NCBI GenBank assembly: GCA_049518415.1
Contig: JBEKRX010000011.1
Span: 32,587-96,586, forward strand
Source of the DNA: CAVQND01 sp049518415
Lineage (GTDB): Bacteria > Verrucomicrobiota > Verrucomicrobiia > Limisphaerales > UBA8199
Direction of reading: 5' to 3'
DNA length: 64,000 bases
The notes under the pieces were generated by a model that did no database searches, was not told the DNA's origin, and saw only the letters and a list, made by a program, of their open reading frames with translations. Below, in pieces: positions 6,568 to 15,970 of the stretch; positions within the stretch are counted from its first letter, which is position 1, and each line of letters starts with the position of its first letter. The position numbers were made by a program, and so were the translations under genes.

Positions 6568-9231
6568 CTAGCCGCTCTTGGGTTGGGTGAGGGGCTTTTT
6601 CTTGGGCGGGGGCGGGGCGGGGGGCCTGGCGTCGAGTTTCTTTTTCAGGTCGTCGAGTTCCTGGCGGAGGTCGCGGTTGGCCTTTTGGAGGTCGAGGACT
6701 TCCTGGCGGAGGTTCTTGAAATCATCCACGGGCTTGCGGGCGGCGCGGAGCGCGGCCACGGCGCGCTCGGCGGCGGCCTGGCCCGGTCGGCCTTTGCCGG
6801 CGGTGGCGAAGGTATCGAGCGCGGCGATGGCCTTGGGGTCGCCCAAAGTGCCCAGGGCGTTGAGGCCGCCCAGTTGAACGGTTCGCTTCTGGTCATTCAA
6901 GCGCCGGAGCAGGAATTCGCGGACCTGGTCCTTCTTTTCCTCGTTGCGCGCCAGGTAGGCGAGGGCCTCGAGTCCCTGGGCAAAGCCGTGGCTGGTGAAG
7001 TCGGCCTCGCGTTGCGAGAGGGTCTCGAGCAGCGGCGCGACATACACGGGGTCGTCCTGGAGGCGCATCGCGGCAATGGCGGCGTCGGCCACCTCGTTGC
7101 GGTACGATTTGGAATTGAGGAGTTTGAGCAGCAGTTCCCGCGTCTCGGGCCGCGCGTAGCAGGCCAGGTTGCGGGCGGCGGTGGCCAGAATGTCCGGGTT
7201 TTTCTCACGGTCCAGCACCTGGCGGGCGGCGGCGCAGGCGGTTTCGCTGTAAAAACCGCCAAGGTCGGCGATGACCTGCTGGCGCACGCGGGCGTCGCTT
7301 TGCTTGGTGGCATCGAGCAAGGCGGCCAGGGAATCCTCGGAATGGATGGCGCGCAGGGCCTTGGAGGCCTCCAGGCGCACGCCGTAAAAAGCGTCGCCCT
7401 TGAGGGCCTGCTTCAGCAGAGCCACGGCTTCCTTGTCCCGCCGGCCGGCCAACTGCTCGATGGCCAGCAAGCGTCCAATCGTATCCTCCTTGTCCGCCAG
7501 TTGCGCGCGGAGCATCGGGTTCGGTGGGTTGAAGGTGAGCTTGGCCAGGAGCGTGTAGTCGGGGTCGAGCCGCACGCCCTCCGGGGCGGAATCCAGCGGG
7601 AAATAGAAATCTTCCTCCTGCCTGGACACCTGGATTGTCCGGTCAATGGCGCCGGAGGGGCCTTTGAAACGAAGAGTGAGCGGGAAGTTGAACAGCAAGA
7701 TATTATCGCTGAGCTTCTGCACTTGCCGGAGGGAGACCTTGGCCAGCCTGGCGGTTTCGTCCCAACTGTAGTTGGCCTCCAGTTCGGGATGGTGGGCGTG
7801 ATAAACCCACTGGTCGAAGAACTGGTCGAAGGAGCGGCCGGAAAGCTCTTCGATGACGGCGCGCAGGTCCTCGGTGACCACGCTGCCGTACTGGTGGCGT
7901 TCGAGGTAGGTCCGCACGCATTGGCGGTAAAGGTCCTTGCCGAGCTGGGCGCGGAGCATGTGCAAGACCCAAGCGCCCTTGGGGTAGGCCAGGTAGCCGA
8001 ACATCTCGCTCGGGTTAGCGTAGGTCCGGCGGACGATGGCCTGGTTGTCGTCCGGGATGCTCGTGATCAGCCGGGCGTGCTGGTAAAGCTCGTAGAGCAT
8101 CGCCGGGCGCCCGTGCTTGTGCGCGTCGTAGAGCGACTCGTAATAGGTGGCAAAACCCTCGTTGAGCCAGATATGGCTCCAGTCCTTGCAGGTGACGAGG
8201 TCGCCGAACCATTGATGGGCCAGTTCGTGGGCGATCAGCCCGTCGCTGTCGCGCAGATTCTCCGTCGCCTCCGTGAATAGCGTGTCGTCGGTGAGCGTGG
8301 TGGCGCTGGTGTTCTCCATCCCACCGGCGACAAAATCGTTCACGCACACCTGGTCATACTTGGCCCAGGGATAGGACACGCCGATCTCCTGCTCGAAGAA
8401 CGCCAGCATGTCGGGCGTGTCGCGAAAGGAGGTCTCCGCCTCTTTGCTCTCGGAGGGCGGCGTGTAAAAGGCCAGCGGCACGTCCCGGTACTTGGCCTCC
8501 AATTTCTTGAAGTAACCGGCCACCAGGCTAATCAGGTAATTGGCGTGGGGCTGGTCCTGCGACCAATGGACCGCCACCAGGCCGGTGAGCGGGTCGCGTT
8601 CCTGACCCGCCAACCGGCCATTGGAAATCACCGTCATCCCGGCGGGCACGCGGCAGGTCACCTCGGAGGTGAATTTCACGTTGGGGGCATCCAGGCACGG
8701 ATACCAGTGCCGGGCCTCGATTTCCTCGCCCTGCGTGAAGAGGTGCGCGTCGCCGGGCCGGTAGCCCTGCTCCGGCGTTCGGAAATAAAGCCCTTCGCTC
8801 GGCTCCGCCCGGTAAGCGACCGTCACCTTCGCTTCCCGGCCCGGGGCAATCGGCGCGGCGAAGGTCAGGACAAGCTTGTCGCTGGTCACCTGCCAGGCCC
8901 GGAGTTCGGCCGTGGCGGTGACCGAACGCACGTCCAGGTCCACGGCGTCCAGCTTCAGTTCGCCGAGCGGGCGCGCCAGCGGCTGGAACCGGAGCGTGGC
9001 TTTGCCCTCGATGGTGCGCCGCTTGAAGTCCGGCGTAACGTCCAGCGCCAGGTGCCTCAGTTCCACCTCGCGGTCGGGCGCATATTGGCGAGGGGCGGGC
9101 GAATCGGCCCGCGCCAGGCACCGGGCCCACGCGAAGCCTCCAAGCCTATTGGTTTCGCTTTCGGCGCGCGCGCCGGCCCCCAGGAGGCCAACGACCACGG
9201 CGGACAGGAGACAAAAGAACGCTCTGTTCAT
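6568..9231 (-). CDS. Exported M1 family zinc metallopeptidase (aminopeptidase N-like) with HEAT repeats
   Basis: About 887 residues from ATG 9231 (a GTG at 9243 is the alternative). Signal peptide MNRAFFCLLSAVVVGLLGAG. The N-terminal beta domain is followed by the exopeptidase motif GGMENTSATTL near residue 303 and the zinc site HELAHQWFGD with the downstream ligand NEGFATYYES, residues roughly 335-360. This gluzincin signature indicates an active aminopeptidase that trims N-terminal residues from peptides, probably in the periplasm. From about residue 580 there are HEAT-like repeats (LKQALKGDAFYGVRLEASKA). The end is a short coiled coil and a Pro/Lys-rich tail (PPPPKKKPLTQPKSG). That tail and flank are duplicated at 4441-4593. 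A single gene between repeats. Confidence 0.92.
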   Translation of the reverse strand: MNRAFFCLLSAVVVGLLGAGARAESETNRLGGFAWARCLARADSPAPRQYAPDREVELRHLALDVTPDFKRRTIEGKATLRFQPLARPLGELKLDAVDLDVRSVTATAELRAWQVTSDKLVLTFAAPIAPGREAKVTVAYRAEPSEGLYFRTPEQGYRPGDAHLFTQGEEIEARHWYPCLDAPNVKFTSEVTCRVPAGMTVISNGRLAGQERDPLTGLVAVHWSQDQPHANYLISLVAGYFKKLEAKYRDVPLAFYTPPSESKEAETSFRDTPDMLAFFEQEIGVSYPWAKYDQVCVNDFVAGGMENTSATTLTDDTLFTEATENLRDSDGLIAHELAHQWFGDLVTCKDWSHIWLNEGFATYYESLYDAHKHGRPAMLYELYQHARLITSIPDDNQAIVRRTYANPSEMFGYLAYPKGAWVLHMLRAQLGKDLYRQCVRTYLERHQYGSVVTEDLRAVIEELSGRSFDQFFDQWVYHAHHPELEANYSWDETARLAKVSLRQVQKLSDNILLFNFPLTLRFKGPSGAIDRTIQVSRQEEDFYFPLDSAPEGVRLDPDYTLLAKLTFNPPNPMLRAQLADKEDTIGRLLAIEQLAGRRDKEAVALLKQALKGDAFYGVRLEASKALRAIHSEDSLAALLDATKQSDARVRQQVIADLGGFYSETACAAARQVLDREKNPDILATAARNLACYARPETRELLLKLLNSKSYRNEVADAAIAAMRLQDDPVYVAPLLETLSQREADFTSHGFAQGLEALAYLARNEEKKDQVREFLLRRLNDQKRTVQLGGLNALGTLGDPKAIAALDTFATAGKGRPGQAAAERAVAALRAARKPVDDFKNLRQEVLDLQKANRDLRQELDDLKKKLDARPPAPPPPKKKPLTQPKSG

Positions 9232-9335
9232 GTGCAGAATCACGCGCCGCTTGCTTTAGCACACAACCCGGACCGGTGGAAGCCCCAAAAAACTCAACGC
9301 CATGTAACCACCCGAGGGCTTGTGCAAAAATAAAT

Positions 9336-9618
9336 TCCGAGATCTGGCGAGGCTGCGCCTCAGAATACTTCTGGAATCGAGCCTGCGGGGAGAGGCTCAT
9401 TGAGAATTGAGTATTGAGTATTGGTCATCGGTCATTGAGTCCGCAGTCCGAAAGTTCATTCGGTCCCGCGTGGCGGGACGGGCATTCTTCAATAACCAAC
9501 GATCGTTTTTCAATCCTCAATGCTCAATTGACCTAAAAGAAGCGCTGGCTCAGCGCACTTTCGCAATCGGAGCGAAGCTTGACCTGATTACAACGAGTCT
9601 TGCCGGTCAAGAACTTTA
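9336..9618 (+). repeat. ~280-bp dispersed repeat, copy 1
   Basis: Runs from GGCGAGGCTGCGCCTCAGAA to TTGCCGGTCAAGAACTTTAG. Contains ATTGAGTATTGAGTATTGGT simple repeats and GACCTGATTACAACGAGT. An inverted full copy lies at 54945-55213 and a shorter direct copy at 34110-34268. It fills most of the gap between the aminopeptidase and TolC genes. Confidence 0.8.
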
Positions 9619-9628
9619 GCCCGGCCCC

Positions 9629-11167
9629 TCACTCGCCGGCCAGCTTGAGATGATGGCGGTCCATGGTGGTGCCCTCGGCGAAGGCAAGCTGGGCGAGGGC
9701 CTTGTTGTAAGCGACCAGGGCCTGGACCTCGGCCGTGCGCGCCGCGGTCAACGTCTCCTGCAACTGCAGCACCATGAAAGTGGTCGAGAGGCCGTTCTGC
9801 AGTTTCTTTTCCTCGGCCGCCAGGGCGGCCTCCGCGTAGGTGCGGGCCTGGCGCGTCGAACCCACCTGCGCGTAGCGCGATTCGGCCTGGTTGATGTAGT
9901 CGGCCACCTCCACGAGAATCGCTTGCTCGGCCTTCTTCAGTTGCAGTTCGGCGATCTGCTTGGCGGCCCGGCTGGCCCGGTAACTGTTGCGCTCCGCCAC
10001 GTTGCTCAGCGGGAAACTGACCACCACCCCATAGTAATAGCTCGGGTGCTCAAAGTGGAGGGCGTCGCTCATGCTGGCGCCCAACTCCTGCTGACTGCCC
10101 AACCCGCCATAGCGCCCGATGAAATCGAGGCTCGGGAACAACTGGTTCTTCCGAAATTCCACGGTGACAGCGCTTTTCTCGATGGCCAGCCGCGCCTCCG
10201 CCAGGTCCGGGCGGTTCTTCATGGCGCTCTGAAAGCTCTCCTGGCGGTTGAGGTCGGCTTTAATGGCCAGCAGCACGCCGGCGGGCTGCAAATCCACCTC
10301 GGCCCATTCCTTGAAGTTGTCAGTGAACAGGCTTTTCAACCTGTTTTCCCCGTCCACGAAGGCCTCCCGCGCGGCCGTCAGGGCGGTCAGGGTGTTCTGT
10401 AGCTGGGTCTCCGCCTGTTCGCTGTCCAGGGGCGGCAAGTCGCCCACCTCCACCCGCCGGCGCGTTTCGGCCACGAGTTGCTGGCGCAATTCCACCGCCT
10501 TTTCCTCGACCCGGATGCGCTCCCGCCCCGCCAGGAGATCGTGGAAGCCCAACTCGACGGCCAGCACGGTCTTCATGACCAGGAACCTCAAGGCCTGCTC
10601 GGAAATCTTCAACTCCTTCCGCCGGACCAGCAGCGTCTCCCGGTACTGGTCAATCCAGAAATCCTTCAGCAAATGCTGTGTCACGCCCAACCCCAGGTCC
10701 GCAAAGTAGTCATTGGTGAGCCGAATCCCGCCCGGAAAAGCCCCGGCTGTGGCGGCATTGCCCCGGAAATCGGTCCGCACGTTTTGTCCCCCGGCGGTGG
10801 CGCTGAAATCATAGCTCAAGCCCAGCGGCAGCCGCCCGCTCAAACCCGGACCCACGGTGTCCGTGTCCAGCTCATAGGGATAATCCGGGTTCGGCTTCTT
10901 CGGGTCGAAAGCGCCCGGCGCCGACAGGAAATCGTGCCTGGCCCCGAACGACAAGGTGGGGACGTAGGCCCCGTAGGCGCCGGTCAAATTATAGCGGGCG
11001 ATGTCCGTCGCGAGATGCTCGATCTGCAAATCCAGGTTCCGGCTCAAGGCCAGGTCGATGCACTGCTCCAAAGCCATGGACCGGGCGCCGGCCATGGGGG
11101 AATTGGTTTGGGCAGAGACAACAAGGGCACCGCTCAGGAGGATGCCCGCCAACAGTCGAGCATGCAT
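9629..11167 (-). CDS. TolC-family outer membrane channel protein
   Basis: 512 residues from ATG 11167 with signal peptide MHARLLAGILLSGALVVSAQ. The longer open frame to 11278 adds an unlikely leader. The sequence has the two-fold repeated helical layout of outer membrane efflux proteins (OEP): ALEQCIDLALSRNLDLQIEH at the start of the first half, ARLAIEKSAVTVEFRKNQLF and QAESRYAQVGSTRQAR in the second. Such proteins form the trimeric outer-membrane duct of type I secretion or tripartite efflux systems. No membrane-fusion or inner-membrane transporter gene is adjacent, so its partner must be encoded elsewhere and its substrate is unknown. Confidence 0.88.
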   Translation of the reverse strand: MHARLLAGILLSGALVVSAQTNSPMAGARSMALEQCIDLALSRNLDLQIEHLATDIARYNLTGAYGAYVPTLSFGARHDFLSAPGAFDPKKPNPDYPYELDTDTVGPGLSGRLPLGLSYDFSATAGGQNVRTDFRGNAATAGAFPGGIRLTNDYFADLGLGVTQHLLKDFWIDQYRETLLVRRKELKISEQALRFLVMKTVLAVELGFHDLLAGRERIRVEEKAVELRQQLVAETRRRVEVGDLPPLDSEQAETQLQNTLTALTAAREAFVDGENRLKSLFTDNFKEWAEVDLQPAGVLLAIKADLNRQESFQSAMKNRPDLAEARLAIEKSAVTVEFRKNQLFPSLDFIGRYGGLGSQQELGASMSDALHFEHPSYYYGVVVSFPLSNVAERNSYRASRAAKQIAELQLKKAEQAILVEVADYINQAESRYAQVGSTRQARTYAEAALAAEEKKLQNGLSTTFMVLQLQETLTAARTAEVQALVAYNKALAQLAFAEGTTMDRHHLKLAGE

Positions 11168-11418
11168 GTTGGCCGCATGATGCCTGCTCCCGGCCGGTGC
11201 GTCAAACGTCTTTGGGAGATGCCGCCCGACCCCGCAAAAACAACAGGGCGCCCGGACCTGGCGGGGCAAGCGCTCCACCTGATGTTCGGATAGGACTTAA
11301 GTTTGCCCGCATCACGCGATTAACCCGGCACAAGCACGCCATCCGTCCACTGTTTTTTTCCTTTCTGCGGCAAGGCGCCTCTGGCCATAATGCCGGGCAA
11401 GTTGAACCCTTAAACGGG

Positions 11419-12270
11419 ATGAATGGGATAAATTCGACCAAGCAGCCGGCGTTCTGGGCCGCCCAGGGCTGGCTGGGGCTGGTGCTCCTGGGTGTCTGCT
11501 GGCCACTGAACTGGACGATGCCGGGCATGCGCACCGCCTACCTGTTTTTCCCGCTCTGGCTGGGTTACATCCTCGTGGTGGATGGCCTCGTCCAGGGCCG
11601 GACCGGCTCCTCGCTCTGGACGCGCTCGCGGCGCGATTTCGTCCTGCTCTTCCTGGCCTCGGCCCCGGTCTGGTGGCTGTTCGAGCTGATCAACCAGCGG
11701 ACCGGCAACTGGGAATACCAGGGCCGCCAGGTTTTCACCCAGCTCGAATATTTCCTGCTCTGCACCATTTGCTTCTCGACGGTGATGCCGGCGGTGTTCG
11801 AGACGGCGGAACTGGTGCGCAGTTTCCGGTGGGTGGGCCGTTTGGCCGCCGGCCCCCGCCTTCGGCCAACGCCGGCGCTCAGCCGGGGCCTGTTCCTGGG
11901 GGGCCTGGTCATGCTGGCCCTCACGCTCGCCTGGCCGAGGTATTTTTACCCGTTCGTCTGGACTTCGGTCCTGCTGCTCCTCGAACCGCTCAATCGCTGG
12001 CTGGGTCGGCACAGCCTGCTGGACGACCTGCAAGCGGGCGACTGGCGCCCGGTGCTTTCGCTTTCCCTGGGCGCCCTGATCTGCGGCTTCTTCTGGGAGA
12101 TGTGGAACTACTACTCCTACCCGCGCTGGGTTTATCACACGCCGGGCGCGCAGTTTCTGCATCTGTTCGAGATGCCCTTGCTGGGCTACGCCGGTTATAT
12201 TCCCTTTGCCTTGGAGCTCTTTGCGCTCAAAAACTTCCTCTGGCCCGGCTCCCCGCGTTTGCGGCTTTGA
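11419..12270 (+). CDS. Polytopic inner-membrane protein of unknown function
   Basis: 283 residues from ATG 11419. Several hydrophobic helices are evident (WLGLVLLGVCWPLNW, AYLFFPLWLGYILVV, FVLLFLASAPVWWLFELI, LGALICGFFWEMWNYYSYPR, LLGYAGYIPFALELFAL), probably seven or eight. Aromatic-rich motifs WWLFELINQRTGNWEYQG and FFWEMWNYYSYPRWVYHTPG could line a binding pocket, but I do not recognise the family. Divergent from the TolC-type gene, with ~250 bp between starts. The following gene starts 74 bp downstream in the same direction, so they may be co-transcribed. Confidence 0.75.
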   Translation: MNGINSTKQPAFWAAQGWLGLVLLGVCWPLNWTMPGMRTAYLFFPLWLGYILVVDGLVQGRTGSSLWTRSRRDFVLLFLASAPVWWLFELINQRTGNWEYQGRQVFTQLEYFLLCTICFSTVMPAVFETAELVRSFRWVGRLAAGPRLRPTPALSRGLFLGGLVMLALTLAWPRYFYPFVWTSVLLLLEPLNRWLGRHSLLDDLQAGDWRPVLSLSLGALICGFFWEMWNYYSYPRWVYHTPGAQFLHLFEMPLLGYAGYIPFALELFALKNFLWPGSPRLRL

Positions 12271-12343
12271 CCGGGGCCGGGACGGACGTTGCCTTGAACA
12301 CGAGTTTGGCCGGCAGCGTCTAAGCAAAGCTTGCGATCATAAG

Positions 12344-14149
12344 ATGCGCCGTTGGATTTGGTTATTGATTTGTGCCCTCCTGGGCCTGGTGATGCTCATT
12401 GGCGGTTTGCTCATGCCAGTGCATCTCCGGGCAGTCGATGCCAGCGTCGTTCAAAAGGCCGGCGGGCGGACCCCGGCTTTGGTCGAGCAAGGCCTGGCGC
12501 TGGCGGCGGAGAACAACCTGGGCGCCGCCCAGTTGCTCTGGCAGGCGGCCCAGGTCGAACGATTGCCGGGCCGCGAAAAACTCGGTCTGGCGGTGGGCAA
12601 TTTGGTCAGCCAGCACCCAGGCTGGATGCTTTTGGGCAGCCCAAACCCGCGCCTGGAAAAGCTCGCCCCCCGCCCCGCCACCCCGCCGGGTGAGGCCGGC
12701 CCCCAGGCGGCCGCCGCAGCCCCCAACCCTGACGATCTGCCGGAGCCGTTCACCAAGTTGCTGGTGCTGCTGGAAAGCCGGGACCGCGCCCTCGACCTCT
12801 TGGCCTCCTCCACCAATCCCGCTCTCCAGGAACTCCTCGGCTGCCGTGCCCTCACCAATACCGTCATCTTCTGGCCCTCCCCCTCCGCCGCCGGCCAGGC
12901 CTTCGACGCCGCCCTGCTGGTCTGCGGACTGCTCCTGGAAGAAAAGCAACTCACCCCGGCCCTGAGCAACGCCGTCTATGCGTTCGCCTGGGCGGCCAAC
13001 CACGGAGCCAAAGGGCCGCTGCACTCGCCGACCAGCGCCCCCGGGCCTTCTGCCAATACCCAAGCCCTCGAACAGGTCCTGCTCGACTTCATGTCGCTCG
13101 GCCAGCGCTTTAACTGGGGCCAGTTGGTCCTCTTCACCCGTTCCCTCGAGGATGCCGAGACGCTCCGCCGGCTCGCTTTCCTGGTCCGCAAAACCGAAGG
13201 CCAACTGCCCCTGCTTTTCTCGGCCGTCCTGCTTTCCGGCCAGCCGGCCGCCGTCGCCGGCTACCTCTTGAACTTCAGCCAGAGCGGGCTGGCGGACCTG
13301 GGCTCGAGCCTGCAATTCGGCGCCGGTGGCGTGAAGGAGTTGCTGCAGCGCAACCAGCGCTGCTACGCCTCGGGCTTGGGCCGGCGGTTGGCGGCGCGTG
13401 CCCCCTTCCGCGCCCTGCTGGATGTGGCCTCGGATTACTGCTGGCTCATGCCGTGGGTGTCGCTGGGCATGAAATGGTTCTTCTATTTGGGCAGCGGCTT
13501 CCTCCTGGCGACGGCCCTGCACTTTGCCTGGCCCGCCGCCTCGACCCTCGAGCAACCGCTGCAAGTGCGCGGCTTTCATGTCGCCCGCGAGATCTTGTTT
13601 GCCCTCGGTTTTCTGCTGGTGGTCCTTCTCCTGACCGAGCCGTTTCTCTCTCAGGAAGGCCAGAAAGTGGAGCTCCCCTTTCCAGTGCGCCTGCCGATGC
13701 TCGGCCGCGCGCTCCCGGCTGCAATCAGCAACCTCAAGCCATCCTTTATGAACCAAGTCAGTCTATTTACACTATTGCTCTTCTTCGTCCTCCAGGCCCT
13801 CATCTACACGGCCTGCCTGCTCAAGCTGGCGGAAATCCGTCGCCAGCAACTGCCCGCCCGCATCAAGCTCAAGCTGCTCGAAAACGAAGACCACTTGTTT
13901 GATGCCGGCCTCTACCTGGGTTTCGTGGGCACCATCGTTTCCCTGATCCTGGTCTCGTTCGGCTATTTCAAGTTCAGCCTCATGGCCGCCTACTCGTCCA
14001 CGTCCTTTGGCATCATCTTCTGCTCTTTCTTCAAAATCTTCCACCTGCGGCCCGTGCGCCGCCGCTATTTGCTCCAGGCCGAGGCCGCCGCCCTGGAGCC
14101 GGCACTGGCCGCCCCCGCCCCCACCCCCGCCCTCGCCACCCGCTCATGA
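12344..14149 (+). CDS. Large membrane protein, coupled to the downstream coiled-coil gene
   Basis: 601 residues from ATG 12344. One transmembrane helix sits at the N-terminus (IWLLICALLGLVMLIGGLLM). A ~350-residue extracytoplasmic region rich in Ala/Pro/Leu follows, then a cluster of C-terminal membrane helices (FFYLGSGFLLATALHFAWPA, ILFALGFLLVVLLLTEPFL, SLFTLLLFFVLQALIYTACL, LYLGFVGTIVSLILVSFGYF). The stop codon overlaps the next start in the ATGA arrangement at 14146-14149, so the two products are translationally coupled and probably form one complex. No domain of known function was recognised. Confidence 0.75.
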   Translation: MRRWIWLLICALLGLVMLIGGLLMPVHLRAVDASVVQKAGGRTPALVEQGLALAAENNLGAAQLLWQAAQVERLPGREKLGLAVGNLVSQHPGWMLLGSPNPRLEKLAPRPATPPGEAGPQAAAAAPNPDDLPEPFTKLLVLLESRDRALDLLASSTNPALQELLGCRALTNTVIFWPSPSAAGQAFDAALLVCGLLLEEKQLTPALSNAVYAFAWAANHGAKGPLHSPTSAPGPSANTQALEQVLLDFMSLGQRFNWGQLVLFTRSLEDAETLRRLAFLVRKTEGQLPLLFSAVLLSGQPAAVAGYLLNFSQSGLADLGSSLQFGAGGVKELLQRNQRCYASGLGRRLAARAPFRALLDVASDYCWLMPWVSLGMKWFFYLGSGFLLATALHFAWPAASTLEQPLQVRGFHVAREILFALGFLLVVLLLTEPFLSQEGQKVELPFPVRLPMLGRALPAAISNLKPSFMNQVSLFTLLLFFVLQALIYTACLLKLAEIRRQQLPARIKLKLLENEDHLFDAGLYLGFVGTIVSLILVSFGYFKFSLMAAYSSTSFGIIFCSFFKIFHLRPVRRRYLLQAEAAALEPALAAPAPTPALATRS

Positions 14150-15726
14150 ACCGCTCCATCCTCATCGTCATCTGCGATTTCCTCCTGGTGAACCTGGTGG
14201 CGTTCTCCACCGTGGACATCAATAAGGTGGCCGACGAAGGCGCCCGGGGGCTCAAGCTCGAACTGGTGACCAACCAGGTCGACAGCAGCCGAGACCTCAC
14301 GGCCGTCATGCGGCTGGCCCTGGACCAGGAGCGCCAGAACCGCGACCGGTTGCTGGGCGAACTCCTCAAGACCCGCGATACCCTGACCCGCCAGCAGTCG
14401 CTCCTAACCGAGCAGCAGGCCCGGTTGGGCGAGCGGGAAAGGCAGGTCCAGACCGTTCAGCAGGAACTGACCCAGCGCGAAGCCCAGCTCCAGGCCGCTC
14501 AGCAGGAACTGACCACCCGCGACCAGCGCCTCACCGCTTCCCAGCAGGCCCTGGCCGAGCGCGACCAGAAGGTCCAGGCCTTCCAGCAAGAACTGTCGGC
14601 GCGCGACCAACAGGCCCGGCGCCTGGCCCAGGATCAGCTCGCCTTGCTGCAGCAGTTGGCCGCCGCCCAGACCAATCTCAATAACCTCAACCGCCAACTG
14701 CACGACAGCACTGTGCAGTCAGTCATCTCCGAGGAAAAACTCGCCGCCCTCCAAGACCTGGTGCAAAGACAGACCATCCAATCCACCAACCTCCAACAGC
14801 AACTGGCCGAATTGGCCAGAAGCAACCAGGTGGTCGTGGCCGAGAAGCAGCGTCTGGGCACCCAACTCCAGTTGGCCGAAACCGAAAAGCGCTTTGCCGC
14901 CGAACAAGTCGCCTACATGCAGGATGAAGTCAGGCTCGAGCGCCAGGAAAAGGCCCGCTTGGCCGAGGGCGTCAAAGACCTGGCGGCCAAGTCGGGCGAA
15001 CTGGCCCGGTCAGTGCGGGAGAGCCGCGGCCTGACCGCCAACGCCATCTTCTCGGCCTTTGTCACCAACCGCGTCCAGGCCCGCTTCTCCGCCATGCGGT
15101 CCATCCTCTTCGGCGAGACCTCCAAGAGCAAAGAGGCCGAAACCGTGCTCGTTTCCGACGGCGCCAACACCTACGCGCTCTGCCACGTGCAGGATACCCC
15201 CCTGACCATCTGGGAACCGGGCACCGATTGGGAGGGCCTCACCGGCACCCTCAACCGCAACACGGCCACCTGCCCCATCCGCTCCCTCTCCTTTTGCCTG
15301 GCCGACCCGCGCATCGTCCTGATGCCCCTCACCGCCGAAGAGGCCCGCCGCCTCGGCTGCGAAATCTATCGCGCCTCCACCGAACCGTACATGTTCCAGG
15401 ATGCCGTCCTCATCGGCACGCGCGAAGATTATTACGGCGAGTGCCGCTTCCAGCTCGACTTGTCCACCCCGGATTACGTCAAGTTGGACCGCGGCTTCCT
15501 CAAAGGACTGCTCGGCAAGTTCAATCCCTCGCGCGGCGACCTGGTGTTCAGCAAGACCGGCGAGTTGCTCGGCATCATGGCCAACAGCACCTACTGCGTC
15601 ATGCTGCGCAGCTTCGCCACCGAGGCCACCTTTCATTGCGGCGACGATGTCCGCGCCCAGCGCACCGGCGCCGTTCTCTCCGCCCTCTATTCCCACCTCG
15701 TTTCCCTGCCCTTCAAGCTCCGATGA
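14146..15726 (+). CDS. Membrane-anchored long coiled-coil protein with a C-terminal globular domain
   Basis: 526 residues. An N-terminal membrane anchor (ILIVICDFLLVNLVAFSTVD) precedes ~250 residues of heptad-rich coiled coil with internal repeats (QQELTQREAQLQAAQQELTT and similar). The last ~220 residues are globular. Near the end, RGDLVFSKTGELLGIMANS resembles the region of trypsin-fold proteins around the active serine, but the serine context GDSGG is absent, so any protease relationship is inference and the domain would be inactive. Starts inside the stop codon of the preceding membrane protein (ATGA), implying a stoichiometric partner. A perfect 17-bp inverted repeat at 15931-15965 follows. 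Function unknown. Confidence 0.78.
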   Translation: MNRSILIVICDFLLVNLVAFSTVDINKVADEGARGLKLELVTNQVDSSRDLTAVMRLALDQERQNRDRLLGELLKTRDTLTRQQSLLTEQQARLGERERQVQTVQQELTQREAQLQAAQQELTTRDQRLTASQQALAERDQKVQAFQQELSARDQQARRLAQDQLALLQQLAAAQTNLNNLNRQLHDSTVQSVISEEKLAALQDLVQRQTIQSTNLQQQLAELARSNQVVVAEKQRLGTQLQLAETEKRFAAEQVAYMQDEVRLERQEKARLAEGVKDLAAKSGELARSVRESRGLTANAIFSAFVTNRVQARFSAMRSILFGETSKSKEAETVLVSDGANTYALCHVQDTPLTIWEPGTDWEGLTGTLNRNTATCPIRSLSFCLADPRIVLMPLTAEEARRLGCEIYRASTEPYMFQDAVLIGTREDYYGECRFQLDLSTPDYVKLDRGFLKGLLGKFNPSRGDLVFSKTGELLGIMANSTYCVMLRSFATEATFHCGDDVRAQRTGAVLSALYSHLVSLPFKLR

Positions 15727-15811
15727 GGGGCACGGGGCGGAAAGGCCTTTGGCCGGGAGAGCCAAGGCGTGACCGAGGTGGGCCACTTGACAAATCCGCT
15801 AAGGTATCGGG

Positions 15812-15870
15812 CGGTTCTTTTTTTGGAAAAAACAGCCAATGCAGCCAATGGGGCCAATGTGGCCAATGGA
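15812..15870 (+). repeat. Short fragment of the 9-bp minisatellite repeat
   Basis: GGTTCTTTTTTTGGAAAAAA followed by CAGCCAATGCAGCCAATGGG and GCCAATGTGG: the head of the repeat family seen at 1399 and 63208, with only five or so units and without the long tail. Confidence 0.75.
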
Positions 15871-15930
15871 GAGTAGGATGGGCGCATCCCGACACTGCCA
15901 CCGAGCGCGGGCGGAGGCCCTCCCCCCTTC

Positions 15931-15965
15931 CCCCCTCCCATGCGCTCGGAGCGCATGGGAGGGGG
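15931..15965. terminator. Perfect 17-bp inverted repeat with 1-nt centre
   Basis: CCCCCTCCCATGCGCTC, one G, then its exact reverse complement (35 bp in all), about 200 bp after the coiled-coil gene. No T-tract follows directly, so termination is only inferred. It may equally be a REP-type element: a degraded relative (CGCTCCGGGCGTATGGGAG) is at about 18839-18857. Confidence 0.5.
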
Positions 15966-15970
15966 TGAAC

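Noticed and set aside
6478..8280. 600-codon plus-strand frame opposite the aminopeptidase
   Set aside because: Antisense shadow in GC-rich DNA. The minus strand carries the full zinc-peptidase motif set.
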